DNA of 5,942 bases, taken from Nitrosopumilales archaeon. Its GTDB lineage: Archaea; Thermoproteota; Nitrososphaeria; Nitrososphaerales; Nitrosopumilaceae. The stretch covers positions 1-5,942 of the forward strand of contig JAEHKQ010000122.1 in NCBI GenBank assembly GCA_016838795.1. Direction: 5' to 3'. The notes beneath the pieces are model-generated. The model did no database searches, was not told the origin of the DNA, and saw only the letters and a program-made list of their open reading frames with translations. A program made the position numbers and the translations under genes. Below, in pieces: positions 1-5,610 of the stretch. Positions within the stretch are counted from its first letter, which is position 1. Each line of letters starts with the position of its first letter.

Positions 1-45
1 CTAAGCAATCAAAATAAGATTGAATATAGCTTTGAGCTAAAGTAA
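1..45 (+). CDS. Possible C-terminal end of an upstream gene (5' partial)
   Basis: Frame 1 is open from the window edge to a TAA at 43-45 and reads as 14 residues ending in EYSFELK. The other two forward frames hit stops at once or within 15 bases, so this is the only forward frame that could be a gene end. The piece is too short to identify. In several archaea gar1 and tfb follow srp19 (the 19 kDa signal recognition particle protein), so an srp19 tail is a reasonable guess from gene order only. A 66-base gap containing a TTATTTTT run separates it from gar1. Confidence 0.3.
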   Translation, partial: LSNQNKIEYSFELK

Positions 46-111
46 AGTTGACAGAAGTGTATGATAACAATTAGTTATTTTTGAAATTAATTGCAGGAGA
101 TAGGTGAAATA

Positions 112-357
112 ATGCATTTAGCCAGAAGTGGTAGAGTAATTATTCAACTAACAAAATTAGTTGAAGAGGGTCAAGTTCTCTGTGACGAAAAAAGTGGCAA
201 AGTCGCAAAAGTTATGGAATTGATTGGTCCTGTTGCAAAACCATATGCTTCGGCAGTTCCTCTTACAAACAACATAAAAAAATTCACTGGAAAGAAAGTT
301 TTTGCGTTAGAAAATTCTCCTGCAAAAAAACAAAAAATTAGGAGAAAAAGAAAATGA
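112..357 (+). CDS. gar1: H/ACA snoRNP-type protein Gar1 (pseudouridylation complex subunit)
   Basis: The 81-residue product is a small Gar1-like beta-barrel protein with a basic tail. Gar1 binds the Cbf5 pseudouridine synthase in H/ACA guide RNA complexes and helps substrate loading and product release on rRNA; that role is known for the family. The sequence shows the family's hallmark GPVAKPY motif at residues 39-45, the preceding DEKSGKVAKVMELI strand segment typical of the fold, and a Lys/Arg-rich C-terminus (72-81) likely to contact RNA. Length fits the usual short archaeal form. An in-frame TTG at 91 would add seven residues, but the ATG at 112 is preferred because GGTGA at 103-107 sits four bases ahead of it and the protein then begins as Gar1 usually does. 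Its stop overlaps the start of tfb, so the two are co-transcribed and probably translationally coupled. Confidence 0.85.
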   Translation: MHLARSGRVIIQLTKLVEEGQVLCDEKSGKVAKVMELIGPVAKPYASAVPLTNNIKKFTGKKVFALENSPAKKQKIRRKRK

Positions 358-1310
358 ATACACTAGAAACACAATCCTGTCCTGAATGTCAGTCTTCACT
401 TGTTGATGACTCTCAGAATGGTGAAATAATTTGTTCTGGTTGCGGCGTTGTCGTGGCAGATCAAATAGCGGATTATGGTCCAGAATCAAAAAGCTCTAAT
501 CTGGAAGAAAAAATGAAACTTGCTAGAGCAACCGGTCAAACAACTTATTCCCAACACGATTTGGGAATAACAACTGAGATTGCCATTGGAACTAAAGATT
601 TCAGTGGAAAAACAATCAGCTCTAATGTAGCAAATCAGATGCACAATCTTAGAAAATGGCAACAAAGAGTTAGAGTTTCCTCACCAAGAGAAAGGAGACT
701 TGTAAACGTACTAACAAGAATTGGTGACATTTGTCAGAACATTTCTCTCCCAAAAAATGTTTTAGAAACTGCTTCAATAGTTTACAGAAACCTGGATGAA
801 AAGATTGATGTGAAAGGAAAGTCTGTGGCAAGCATTTCTGCCGCAACAATATACATGGCATGTAAACAGTGCGATGTAGTTCGATCTCTTGATGAGATCT
901 GCGAAGGAAGTTGTTCACCAAATGAAGTTAAGGCAAAAACAAAACTTGCAGCACGATACTATCGAACCATGGTAATGGAGATGGGAACAGCTACTGCCCC
1001 AATTATTACAATGGATAAGTACATCTCAAAGATTGCCAATCTTACAAAAACTGATGTAAGAGTTGAGAGATTGGCACTAGAGATTGCGGAAAAAACGAAA
1101 AACAGCAATTTGGCAGATGGAAAGGCACCAAATGGCATAGCCTCAGCCTATCTTTATGTAGCTTCAGTGTTGCTTGGGCAAAGTGTTCTCCAAAGAGACG
1201 TTTCAAGCATAGCAGGCGTGACTGAAGTAACGATTCGAAATAGGTGTAAGGAAATTCTGACCAGTTACAGACTAAAGATCACACTGAAACCGACACTTAA
1301 CAGAAACTAA
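354..1310 (+). CDS. tfb: Transcription initiation factor B (TFB, archaeal TFIIB)
   Basis: A 318-residue general transcription factor that bridges the TBP-TATA complex and RNA polymerase. The N-terminal zinc ribbon is visible as CPEC (Cys9, Cys12) and CSGC (Cys27, Cys30). The B-reader/B-linker region follows (about 40-107), with GPE at 42-44, HDLGITTEI at 68-76 and LRKWQQRVR at 99-107. Two cyclin repeats cover about 110-200 and 208-306. The last carries a helix-turn-helix (about 281-300, RDVSSIAGVTEVTIRNR) that in the family reads the BRE element. The start ATG overlaps the gar1 stop (ATGA), with AGGAG at 340-344 nine bases upstream. The Trp-Arg that usually follows GPE in the B-reader is replaced by Ser-Lys. 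Nitrososphaerota carry several TFB paralogues, so this may be one of several; which one cannot be told from the window. Confidence 0.95.
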   Translation: MNTLETQSCPECQSSLVDDSQNGEIICSGCGVVVADQIADYGPESKSSNLEEKMKLARATGQTTYSQHDLGITTEIAIGTKDFSGKTISSNVANQMHNLRKWQQRVRVSSPRERRLVNVLTRIGDICQNISLPKNVLETASIVYRNLDEKIDVKGKSVASISAATIYMACKQCDVVRSLDEICEGSCSPNEVKAKTKLAARYYRTMVMEMGTATAPIITMDKYISKIANLTKTDVRVERLALEIAEKTKNSNLADGKAPNGIASAYLYVASVLLGQSVLQRDVSSIAGVTEVTIRNRCKEILTSYRLKITLKPTLNRN

Positions 1311-1331
1311 TCCCTTCCCTTTTCTATTTTT
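1311..1331 (+). terminator. Pyrimidine-rich tract, probable terminator of gar1-tfb
   Basis: Directly after the tfb stop comes a run made almost only of C and T, ending in CTATTTTT. Archaeal RNA polymerase terminates at oligo-T stretches without needing a hairpin. No hairpin is seen here. The next promoter begins about 60 bases on, which fits a transcript ending here. Confidence 0.5.
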
Positions 1332-1393
1332 AAAAAAGTTTCATAATTCTATTTTGAAATTCAATGATTAGGAAAAGCTAAAATTCGTGGGTG

Positions 1394-1402
1394 TTATATA
1401 TA
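1394..1402 (+). promoter_or_regulatory. TATA box of sufC (leaderless promoter)
   Basis: TTATATATA is centred 25 bases ahead of the ATG at 1423, the usual TATA-to-transcription-start distance in archaea, so the RNA should begin at or next to the start codon. No Shine-Dalgarno sequence precedes that ATG, which agrees with a leaderless mRNA. No clear BRE is visible upstream (GTGGGTG lies there). The box falls inside the 12-residue N-terminal extension that a GTG start at 1387 would give, which argues against that start. Confidence 0.65.
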
Positions 1403-1422
1403 GAAAAAATTCCTGTTGGTTT

Positions 1423-2193
1423 ATGGTAACATTAGAGATTAAAGACCTGCATGTTTCGATAGGTGAAAAGGAAATCCTCAAAGGTATTAATTTAAAGACT
1501 GGCCCAGGAGAAATTCATGCTATTATGGGACCAAATGGTTCTGGAAAAAGTACTTTAGCTTACACACTTCTTGGACATCCCAAATATCACGTGACAAAAG
1601 GAGAAATCTTACTTGATGGAGAAAGCATTTTGAAACTTAAGGCTGATCAAAGAGCAAAAAAAGGTTTGTTTTTAGGTTTTCAGTATCCTACAGAAGTTTC
1701 TGGTGTTGGTTTTTCACACTTTCTTAGAACTTCATACAATGCATTAAGTAAAGCTCTTCAAGGAGAAGATCGTGAAGTTTTCATTACTGTAAGAGAATTT
1801 CAAAAATATCTAAAAGGTAATCTCAAGCAAGTTGGTTTACCAGATGAATTTCTTTCAAGGTATCTAAATGAGGGATTTTCAGGGGGAGAGAAGAAACGTT
1901 CTGAAGTGTTACAGATGGCTGTGTTAAGGCCAAAAATTTCTATTCTTGATGAACCGGATTCTGGATTAGACATTGATGCCGTACAATCAGTTGCTAAAGC
2001 AATTAGTGAGATCTCTACAAAAGATACAACAATAATTATAATTACTCACTATGCAAGAATTTTAAGATTCCTAAAGAAGTTAGACTTTGTACACGTTATT
2101 GGTAACGGCAAGGTGTTAAAAGAAGGGGACGCGTCTCTTGCTGATGAGCTAGAAAAGAAAGGTTATGAATGGATCTTAGCAGATCAATCTTAG
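1423..2193 (+). CDS. sufC: Fe-S cluster assembly ATPase SufC
   Basis: A 256-residue cytoplasmic ABC-type ATPase of the SUF system. It works with the SufB/SufD scaffold to build Fe-S clusters, driving scaffold rearrangement by ATP hydrolysis. Visible motifs are Walker A GPNGSGKST (36-44), Q-loop around FQYPTEVSGV (86-95), the SufC-type signature FSGGEKKRSEVLQMA (152-166), Walker B ISILDEP (172-178) with D-loop SGLDIDA (180-186), and the switch His209 in IITHY. The EKKR and GLDIDA wording is typical of SufC rather than of transporter ATPases, and there is no membrane segment. Length matches the family (about 250). ATG 1423 is chosen over GTG 1387 because of the TATA box position and because family members begin with the equivalent of VTLEIKDLHV. 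The usual partners sufB and sufD are not adjacent; the next gene is a chlorite dismutase-family protein. Confidence 0.95.
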   Translation: MVTLEIKDLHVSIGEKEILKGINLKTGPGEIHAIMGPNGSGKSTLAYTLLGHPKYHVTKGEILLDGESILKLKADQRAKKGLFLGFQYPTEVSGVGFSHFLRTSYNALSKALQGEDREVFITVREFQKYLKGNLKQVGLPDEFLSRYLNEGFSGGEKKRSEVLQMAVLRPKISILDEPDSGLDIDAVQSVAKAISEISTKDTTIIIITHYARILRFLKKLDFVHVIGNGKVLKEGDASLADELEKKGYEWILADQS

Positions 2194-2213
2194 AAAAAAT
2201 TTTTGTGTTTATT
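2194..2213 (+). terminator. T-rich tract after sufC
   Basis: An AAAAAATTTTT run followed by GTGTTTATTT lies just after the sufC stop. Oligo-T stretches of this sort end archaeal transcripts. It overlaps the TATA-like element of the next gene, so sufC may partly read through into the downstream unit. Confidence 0.35.
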
Positions 2214-2218
2214 TAATA
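2208..2218 (+). promoter_or_regulatory. TATA-like box ahead of the chlorite dismutase-family gene
   Basis: TTTATTTAATA is centred about 27 bases before the ATG at 2241, suiting a leaderless start. However, AAGGGGTG at 2226-2233, seven bases before the ATG, resembles a Shine-Dalgarno sequence (one G:U pair to the archaeal anti-SD). If that site is used, the mRNA must start further upstream, for example by read-through from sufC. Both readings remain possible. Confidence 0.45.
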
Positions 2219-2240
2219 GGGTCTTAAGGGGTGTTGTTTC

Positions 2241-2918
2241 ATGGAAGGAGTTAATGATGGACAATATTTTTTCGATTTTTCATTCTTCAAAATTGATCCA
2301 AAATGGAGGTGGTTAGCAGATTTAGCAAAGGCAGAATCTGCGAAAGAAGTTGATAATGTGATTAGAAACTCAGGAATCAAATTTAGATCTTATTCCACAT
2401 TGGGATTACGTGATGATGCTGACTTTTTATTTTGGTTTGCTGCGAAATCAGTTGAAGAAATACAAGACGTAATATCAAAGATTTACCTGACTGTTTTTGG
2501 AAAATATATCGTGCCGTCTCATGTGTATCTCTCATGTACACGACCCTCAATCTATGCTAAAAAAGAGAAGACTGTCTCTTTTGTTTCAGGAAATGAACCA
2601 AAAAAATATGTTGTTGTTTATCCATTTATCAAAACTAGAGAGTGGTATTTGTTACCAAGAGAACAAAGACAAAAAATGATGGATGAGCACATTAATGTTA
2701 GCCAAAAATATCCGGGAGTCATTTTGAACACAACTTACTCTTTTGGAATTGATGATCAAGATTTCATGTTAGCGTTTGAAACAGATGTTCTGCAAGATTT
2801 TCAAAATCTAATAATGGATTTAAGAGAAACTAAAGTTTCTGCTTACATACAACAGGATACGCCTATGATTGTTTGTGTTAAAAAGGATATTATTCCTCTA
2901 ATTACAAGTCTCGGTTAG
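2241..2918 (+). CDS. Chlorite dismutase-family heme protein, HemQ-like (putative coproheme decarboxylase)
   Basis: A 225-residue soluble protein of the Cld/HemQ superfamily, which binds heme in a dimeric alpha-beta barrel. Members are either chlorite dismutases or HemQ/ChdC enzymes that oxidatively remove two propionates from coproheme to give heme b. The C-terminal half shows the family core: VVVYPFIK (124-131), WYLLP (135-139), EQRQKMMDEH (141-150) and SFGIDDQDF (167-175). Tyr127 and Lys131 have the Y-x3-K spacing of the HemQ catalytic Tyr and its Lys. His150 fits the proximal heme ligand, four residues closer to the Tyr than in Firmicute HemQ because a short loop before WY is missing. The distal Arg of chlorite dismutases, about 13 residues after the His, is not there (Asn163 or Leu162 by alignment, and no Arg from 151 to 170). 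It is therefore unlikely to dismutate chlorite. It heads a unit with DUF1802 and an aldo/keto reductase, and its stop overlaps the next start. Family assignment is firm; the HemQ role is inferred. Confidence 0.8.
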   Translation: MEGVNDGQYFFDFSFFKIDPKWRWLADLAKAESAKEVDNVIRNSGIKFRSYSTLGLRDDADFLFWFAAKSVEEIQDVISKIYLTVFGKYIVPSHVYLSCTRPSIYAKKEKTVSFVSGNEPKKYVVVYPFIKTREWYLLPREQRQKMMDEHINVSQKYPGVILNTTYSFGIDDQDFMLAFETDVLQDFQNLIMDLRETKVSAYIQQDTPMIVCVKKDIIPLITSLG

Positions 2919-3463
2919 TGGATGCGTTAAAAGAATGGGCAACGGTTGTTAAAGCACTAGAAAATGGTGAACAAACTGTCATTTTAAGGAAAGGCGGCAT
3001 TTTAGAAACTGCTTCTGGGTTTAATGTTGAAGCAAAAAAATTTATTTTATTTCCAACTTTTGAACATCAAGAAGTCAATCACATAAAAACTCCATTTCAC
3101 AAATACTTGACAGAAGTTAAGGCAAATCCTCCAAAAAATGGAACCAATTCTATTACTTGTTATGCTGAAGTTTTGGATGAAGCAGATATTTCTTCCCATG
3201 AAAAAATTAACGCGCTATCAGAATTTCACATATGGAGTGATTCTTACATTCAAGAAAGAAGAAATTGGGAGCCTGAAAAGCCAATTAAAGCAGTTTTTCT
3301 TAGGGTGTTCAAAATTCCCAAACAAGAAATTCAATTAAAATCTGAATTTCAAGGTTGCAAATCTTGGATAAACATAAATGAAGAAATTCAGGCAGGTGAA
3401 CCAGTTTTGACAGATGAAGAAATCAGAACAAAATTAGAAAAATTCAAGGAGATTGTAAATTGA
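2918..3463 (+). CDS. DUF1802 family protein of unknown function
   Basis: A 181-residue soluble protein with no signal peptide or membrane segment. It is recognised as DUF1802 by ALKEWATVVKALENGEQTV (3-21), RKGGILE (24-30), FILFPTFEHQ (42-51) and the second conserved block FHIWSDSY-(3)-RRNWEPEKP (103-122) followed by VFLRVFKI (126-133). No biochemical role is established for the family. The conserved RKGG, FPT-EHQ and H-W-R residues suggest a binding or catalytic site, but this is a guess. The GTG start shares its G with the TAG stop of the preceding gene and has no Shine-Dalgarno sequence, so it probably depends on re-initiating ribosomes. An ATG at 2922 is out of frame. Coupling to the HemQ-like gene hints at a related job. 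Confidence 0.8.
   Translation: MDALKEWATVVKALENGEQTVILRKGGILETASGFNVEAKKFILFPTFEHQEVNHIKTPFHKYLTEVKANPPKNGTNSITCYAEVLDEADISSHEKINALSEFHIWSDSYIQERRNWEPEKPIKAVFLRVFKIPKQEIQLKSEFQGCKSWININEEIQAGEPVLTDEEIRTKLEKFKEIVN
3446..3451 (+). promoter_or_regulatory. Shine-Dalgarno site that fixes the TTG start of the aldo/keto reductase
   Basis: AAGGAG lies inside the end of the DUF1802 gene, eight bases ahead of TTG 3460. This strong site supports a TTG start there, giving the standard KYKKLGKSGIKVSEIGFG beginning of the family. The next in-frame ATG lies far inside the conserved fold. Confidence 0.7.
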
Positions 3464-4458
3464 AATATAAAAAACTTGGAAAAAGTGGAATCAAAGTATC
3501 TGAGATAGGATTTGGTGCATGGTCTATTGCTCTAGCATGGTGGGGCAAGAAAATTGAAGAAGATGAAGCGAAAAGAATGTTAAAAAAAGCATACGATGTT
3601 GGGATTAATTTCTTTGAAACTGCTGATATGTATGGAAAGGGGAAAAGTGAGAAACTAATTGGCGAGGTTTTCAAGGATATGCGGAATGAGATTGTTCTTT
3701 CAACAAAATATGGTTATGACTTTGCGAATGTGGAACAAATAGGACATAATGAGCTACCACAAAAATTTGATCCTGATTTTACAAATTATGCCTTACAAAA
3801 TAGTTTAGAACGTCTTCAAACAGATCATATTGATGTTTATGGAATGCACAATCCAAAATTACGTCATATTCGAGATGATACAATTTTTCAAACATTTGAT
3901 AAATTGATTGAAGAGGGAAAGATTAATGCTTGTCAAGCTGCTCTTGGTCCAGCAATTGGATGGATGCAAGAAGGGTTAGAAGCAATTGAGCGTGAAAGTA
4001 TTAGCGCTGTTCAGACGGTTTATAACATTTTAGAACAAACTCCAGGAAATGAGTTGTTAGACAGTGCTGTTAAAAATGACGTTGGAATTTTAGTTCGTGT
4101 ACCTGATGCATCAGGTATTCTTACAGGAAAAGTAAATGAAAATACTAAGATTGATGAAAAGGACCACCGTTCTGTAAGAAAGGGGGAATGGATACAATCA
4201 GCTTTGCGCAAAGTTGAGCAATTACGCTCAATAGCAGAACGAAATGGGTTGAACATTATAGAATTAGCAATAAAATTTATCTTGTCAAAAGATGGAATTG
4301 CTTCGGTACTACCTACTGTTATTAGTGAAGAAGAAATTCAACAATTTGCTTCTATGTCTGATGGCAATTACATTAATTCGTCTGATATGAAAGAAATTAA
4401 TGATTTGTACAATACTTGGCCTCCATATGAGCTAAAGGCTACAATACCCTCTAATTGA
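3460..4458 (+). CDS. Aldo/keto reductase family protein with altered catalytic tetrad
   Basis: A 332-residue (alpha/beta)8-barrel oxidoreductase that would normally reduce aldehydes or ketones with NAD(P)H in the cytoplasm. The family start KLGKSGIKVSEIGFGAW (5-21) is clear, as are ETADMYGKGKSE (53-64), STKYGY (81-86), DVYGMHNPK (125-133) and GILTGK (219-224). Of the tetrad, Tyr58, Lys83 and His130 are present, but the position five residues before Tyr58, normally Asp, is Glu53. The segment 280-296 (ASVLPTVISEEEIQQFA), where relatives carry an Arg or Lys for the NADPH 2'-phosphate, has no basic residue, so cofactor choice may differ. The usual SNF/SNY block is replaced by LGPAIGW (162-168). 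The TTG start overlaps the DUF1802 stop by four bases and is the last gene of the unit. The substrate is unknown; the gene could be a divergent reductase or a member with changed chemistry. Confidence 0.85.
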   Translation: MKYKKLGKSGIKVSEIGFGAWSIALAWWGKKIEEDEAKRMLKKAYDVGINFFETADMYGKGKSEKLIGEVFKDMRNEIVLSTKYGYDFANVEQIGHNELPQKFDPDFTNYALQNSLERLQTDHIDVYGMHNPKLRHIRDDTIFQTFDKLIEEGKINACQAALGPAIGWMQEGLEAIERESISAVQTVYNILEQTPGNELLDSAVKNDVGILVRVPDASGILTGKVNENTKIDEKDHRSVRKGEWIQSALRKVEQLRSIAERNGLNIIELAIKFILSKDGIASVLPTVISEEEIQQFASMSDGNYINSSDMKEINDLYNTWPPYELKATIPSN

Positions 4459-4466
4459 AATTTTTA
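4459..4466 (+). terminator. Short oligo-T run after the aldo/keto reductase gene
   Basis: AATTTTTA fills most of the ten-base gap between the forward unit and the convergent ahbAB stop. Five T's on the plus strand could end the forward transcript, though the run is short. No comparable T run is visible for the minus-strand gene, so the two transcripts may overlap at their 3' ends. Confidence 0.3.
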
Positions 4467-4468
4467 GA

Positions 4469-5482
4469 TTAAGCAGGGATTGTTTCTTTTAACTTAAATT
4501 CATACTCGACAAAATATTCAACACGAGTTTTTTTGAACTCACGTGAACTAAACAGAACTTTGTAATCATCTATGCCGATTTGTTTTTGAATTTCTTTTGT
4601 CAGTTCAGATGCTTCTTTTTGACTTTTGCAATGTATCATAGAGAATACGCTGTATGGCCAGTCAGGAAATACAGGTCTTTGATAGCAATGGCTGACTTGA
4701 GGAAATGCTCCTAATTTTTCTCCAACTTCAACTATTCTTTCTTTTGGAACATTCCATACAATCATTCCATTAGCGATAAAACCTGCATCTCTGTGTCTCA
4801 GGATAGCAGCAAATCTACGCATCACGCCAATTTTCTCATAATGTCTTAGCTTTTCAAAAATTTGATCTTCCGACATCCCAAGTTTTTCTGCAACCTTCAA
4901 AAATGGTTTGTCTACAATTTTCAAATCTTTTTGAAGTTCTCTAATGAATTCTTTGTCTTCCTCAGTAGGATTAAATTTCACATCAAGGATTTTTTTCTTT
5001 TCCTCAGTTGGTTTGACTTCCTGTTTTTTATCATCAACCATTTCAAGTTTAACTCCAATTTTGAATAGTTTGATTGTAGGAAGCATTCTGATGTTTACAA
5101 TTCCTGGGATTTTCCTAAATTTGTCTACTTCACTTTTTAGATCAGAGCCTGGAGGGACAGCTAAGGTAAACCATAGATTAAACTTGTGCTCTCTTTCATA
5201 GTTATGACTTACACCCGGATGACGATTAATTTGATGTGCAACATATTCTAGTTTATCTTGTTCAATCTCCATAGCTACTAAGGAACTTTTGTAACCTAGC
5301 CTCCTTGTATCAAAAATTGCGCTTAACTGTCTTAAGATTCCAGTTTTTTTAAGACCAGAAAGTCGTTCCTTTATAACTTCAGTGGAAACATGAAATTTTT
5401 TTGCAATTTCATGAAATGGTTGTGAGGCTAAAGGAAATGTCCATTGAATTTCATTCAGAATTTCTTTGTCCAGATCATCCAT
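4469..5482 (-). CDS. ahbAB: Fused siroheme decarboxylase AhbA-AhbB (Lrp/AsnC-like fold)
   Basis: A 337-residue protein with two related halves. AhbA and AhbB together decarboxylate siroheme to 12,18-didecarboxysiroheme, the first committed step of the alternative heme pathway in archaea and sulfate reducers. The fold resembles Lrp/AsnC regulators, with a helix-turn-helix plus a RAM-like domain in each half. The AhbA half (about 1-150) shows TFPLASQPFHEIAKKF (15-30), GILRQLSAIFDTRRLGYKSS (48-67) and GVSHNYEREHKFNLWFTLA (90-108). A charged linker rich in Lys/Glu spans about 150-168. The AhbB half (about 169-337) shows GVMRRFAAILRHRDAGF (219-235) and QVSHCYQRPVFPDWPYSVFS (262-281). The paired VSHxY-x-R motifs and the PDWPY segment are typical of these enzymes. 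Generic Lrp annotation would be wrong. In many archaea the halves are separate genes. The gene stands alone on its strand, with a TATA-like box about 25 bases upstream. Confidence 0.9.
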   Translation of the reverse strand: MDDLDKEILNEIQWTFPLASQPFHEIAKKFHVSTEVIKERLSGLKKTGILRQLSAIFDTRRLGYKSSLVAMEIEQDKLEYVAHQINRHPGVSHNYEREHKFNLWFTLAVPPGSDLKSEVDKFRKIPGIVNIRMLPTIKLFKIGVKLEMVDDKKQEVKPTEEKKKILDVKFNPTEEDKEFIRELQKDLKIVDKPFLKVAEKLGMSEDQIFEKLRHYEKIGVMRRFAAILRHRDAGFIANGMIVWNVPKERIVEVGEKLGAFPQVSHCYQRPVFPDWPYSVFSMIHCKSQKEASELTKEIQKQIGIDDYKVLFSSREFKKTRVEYFVEYEFKLKETIPA

Positions 5483-5502
5483 TAAATTATGCCTTCAAAT
5501 CT

Positions 5503-5512
5503 CATAATTAAA
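5503..5512 (-). promoter_or_regulatory. TATA-like box of ahbAB
   Basis: Read on the minus strand this is TTTAATTATG, centred about 26 bases upstream of the ahbAB ATG at 5482, so transcription should begin at or close to the start codon. GAAGG lies nine bases ahead of the ATG on the same strand and is only a weak Shine-Dalgarno candidate. An imperfect palindrome (5508-5527) overlaps the upstream edge of the box. Confidence 0.5.
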
Positions 5513-5527
5513 CTTAATTTAGTTAAA
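5508..5527. repeat. Imperfect AT-rich palindrome over the ahbAB promoter
   Basis: The arms TTAAACT (5508-5514) and AGTTAAA (5521-5527) are inverted with six of seven bases matching and a six-base spacer TAATTT. The element overlaps the upstream side of the ahbAB TATA box, where a regulator could block TBP/TFB binding. In DNA this AT-rich such a palindrome can easily arise by chance. Confidence 0.3.
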
Positions 5528-5557
5528 CATGAAAATTTGGAAATTAAAATGAATTAG

Positions 5558-5569
5558 TAGTGTTCACTA
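5558..5569. repeat. Short palindrome in the divergent intergenic region
   Basis: TAGTG and CACTA form perfect five-base arms around TT. The element lies in the middle of the roughly 150-base region between the divergent ahbAB and membrane-protein genes, with the two TATA-like boxes on either side. It could be an operator, but only one copy is seen. Confidence 0.25.
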
Positions 5570-5599
5570 AATATCAATTAAGGAAGATTTGTGATAATT

Positions 5600-5610
5600 C
5601 AAAATTTTAA
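5600..5610 (+). promoter_or_regulatory. TATA-like element ahead of the membrane-protein gene
   Basis: CAAAATTTTAA is centred about 23 bases before ATG 5628 and 35 before ATG 5640. This spacing suits a transcript starting near 5628-5632, giving either a leaderless message from the first ATG or a short leader for the second. The sequence is generic for an AT-rich region, so the call is weak. Confidence 0.35.

Noticed and set aside
91..111. TTG start for Gar1 seven codons upstream of the ATG
   Set aside because: GGTGA at 103-107 is well placed for ATG 112, and the extra residues are encoded by the ribosome-binding region itself.
2241..2918. True chlorite dismutase making O2
   Set aside because: No Arg is found near the distal position after His150, and the Tyr/Lys spacing fits HemQ better.
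3444..4256. Reverse-strand frames of 76 and 78 codons opposite the aldo/keto reductase
   Set aside because: They lie wholly or mostly within a well-supported conserved gene and show no protein-like features of their own.
4862..5201. Two forward frames of 68 and 85 codons opposite ahbAB
   Set aside because: They are antisense to strongly conserved AhbA/AhbB motifs, rich in Phe/Ser as expected for reversed Lys/Glu codons, and resemble no family.
4469..5482. Lrp/AsnC transcription regulator
   Set aside because: The helix-turn-helix similarity is real, but the duplicated VSHxYxR motifs and the PDWPY segment identify siroheme decarboxylase subunits.
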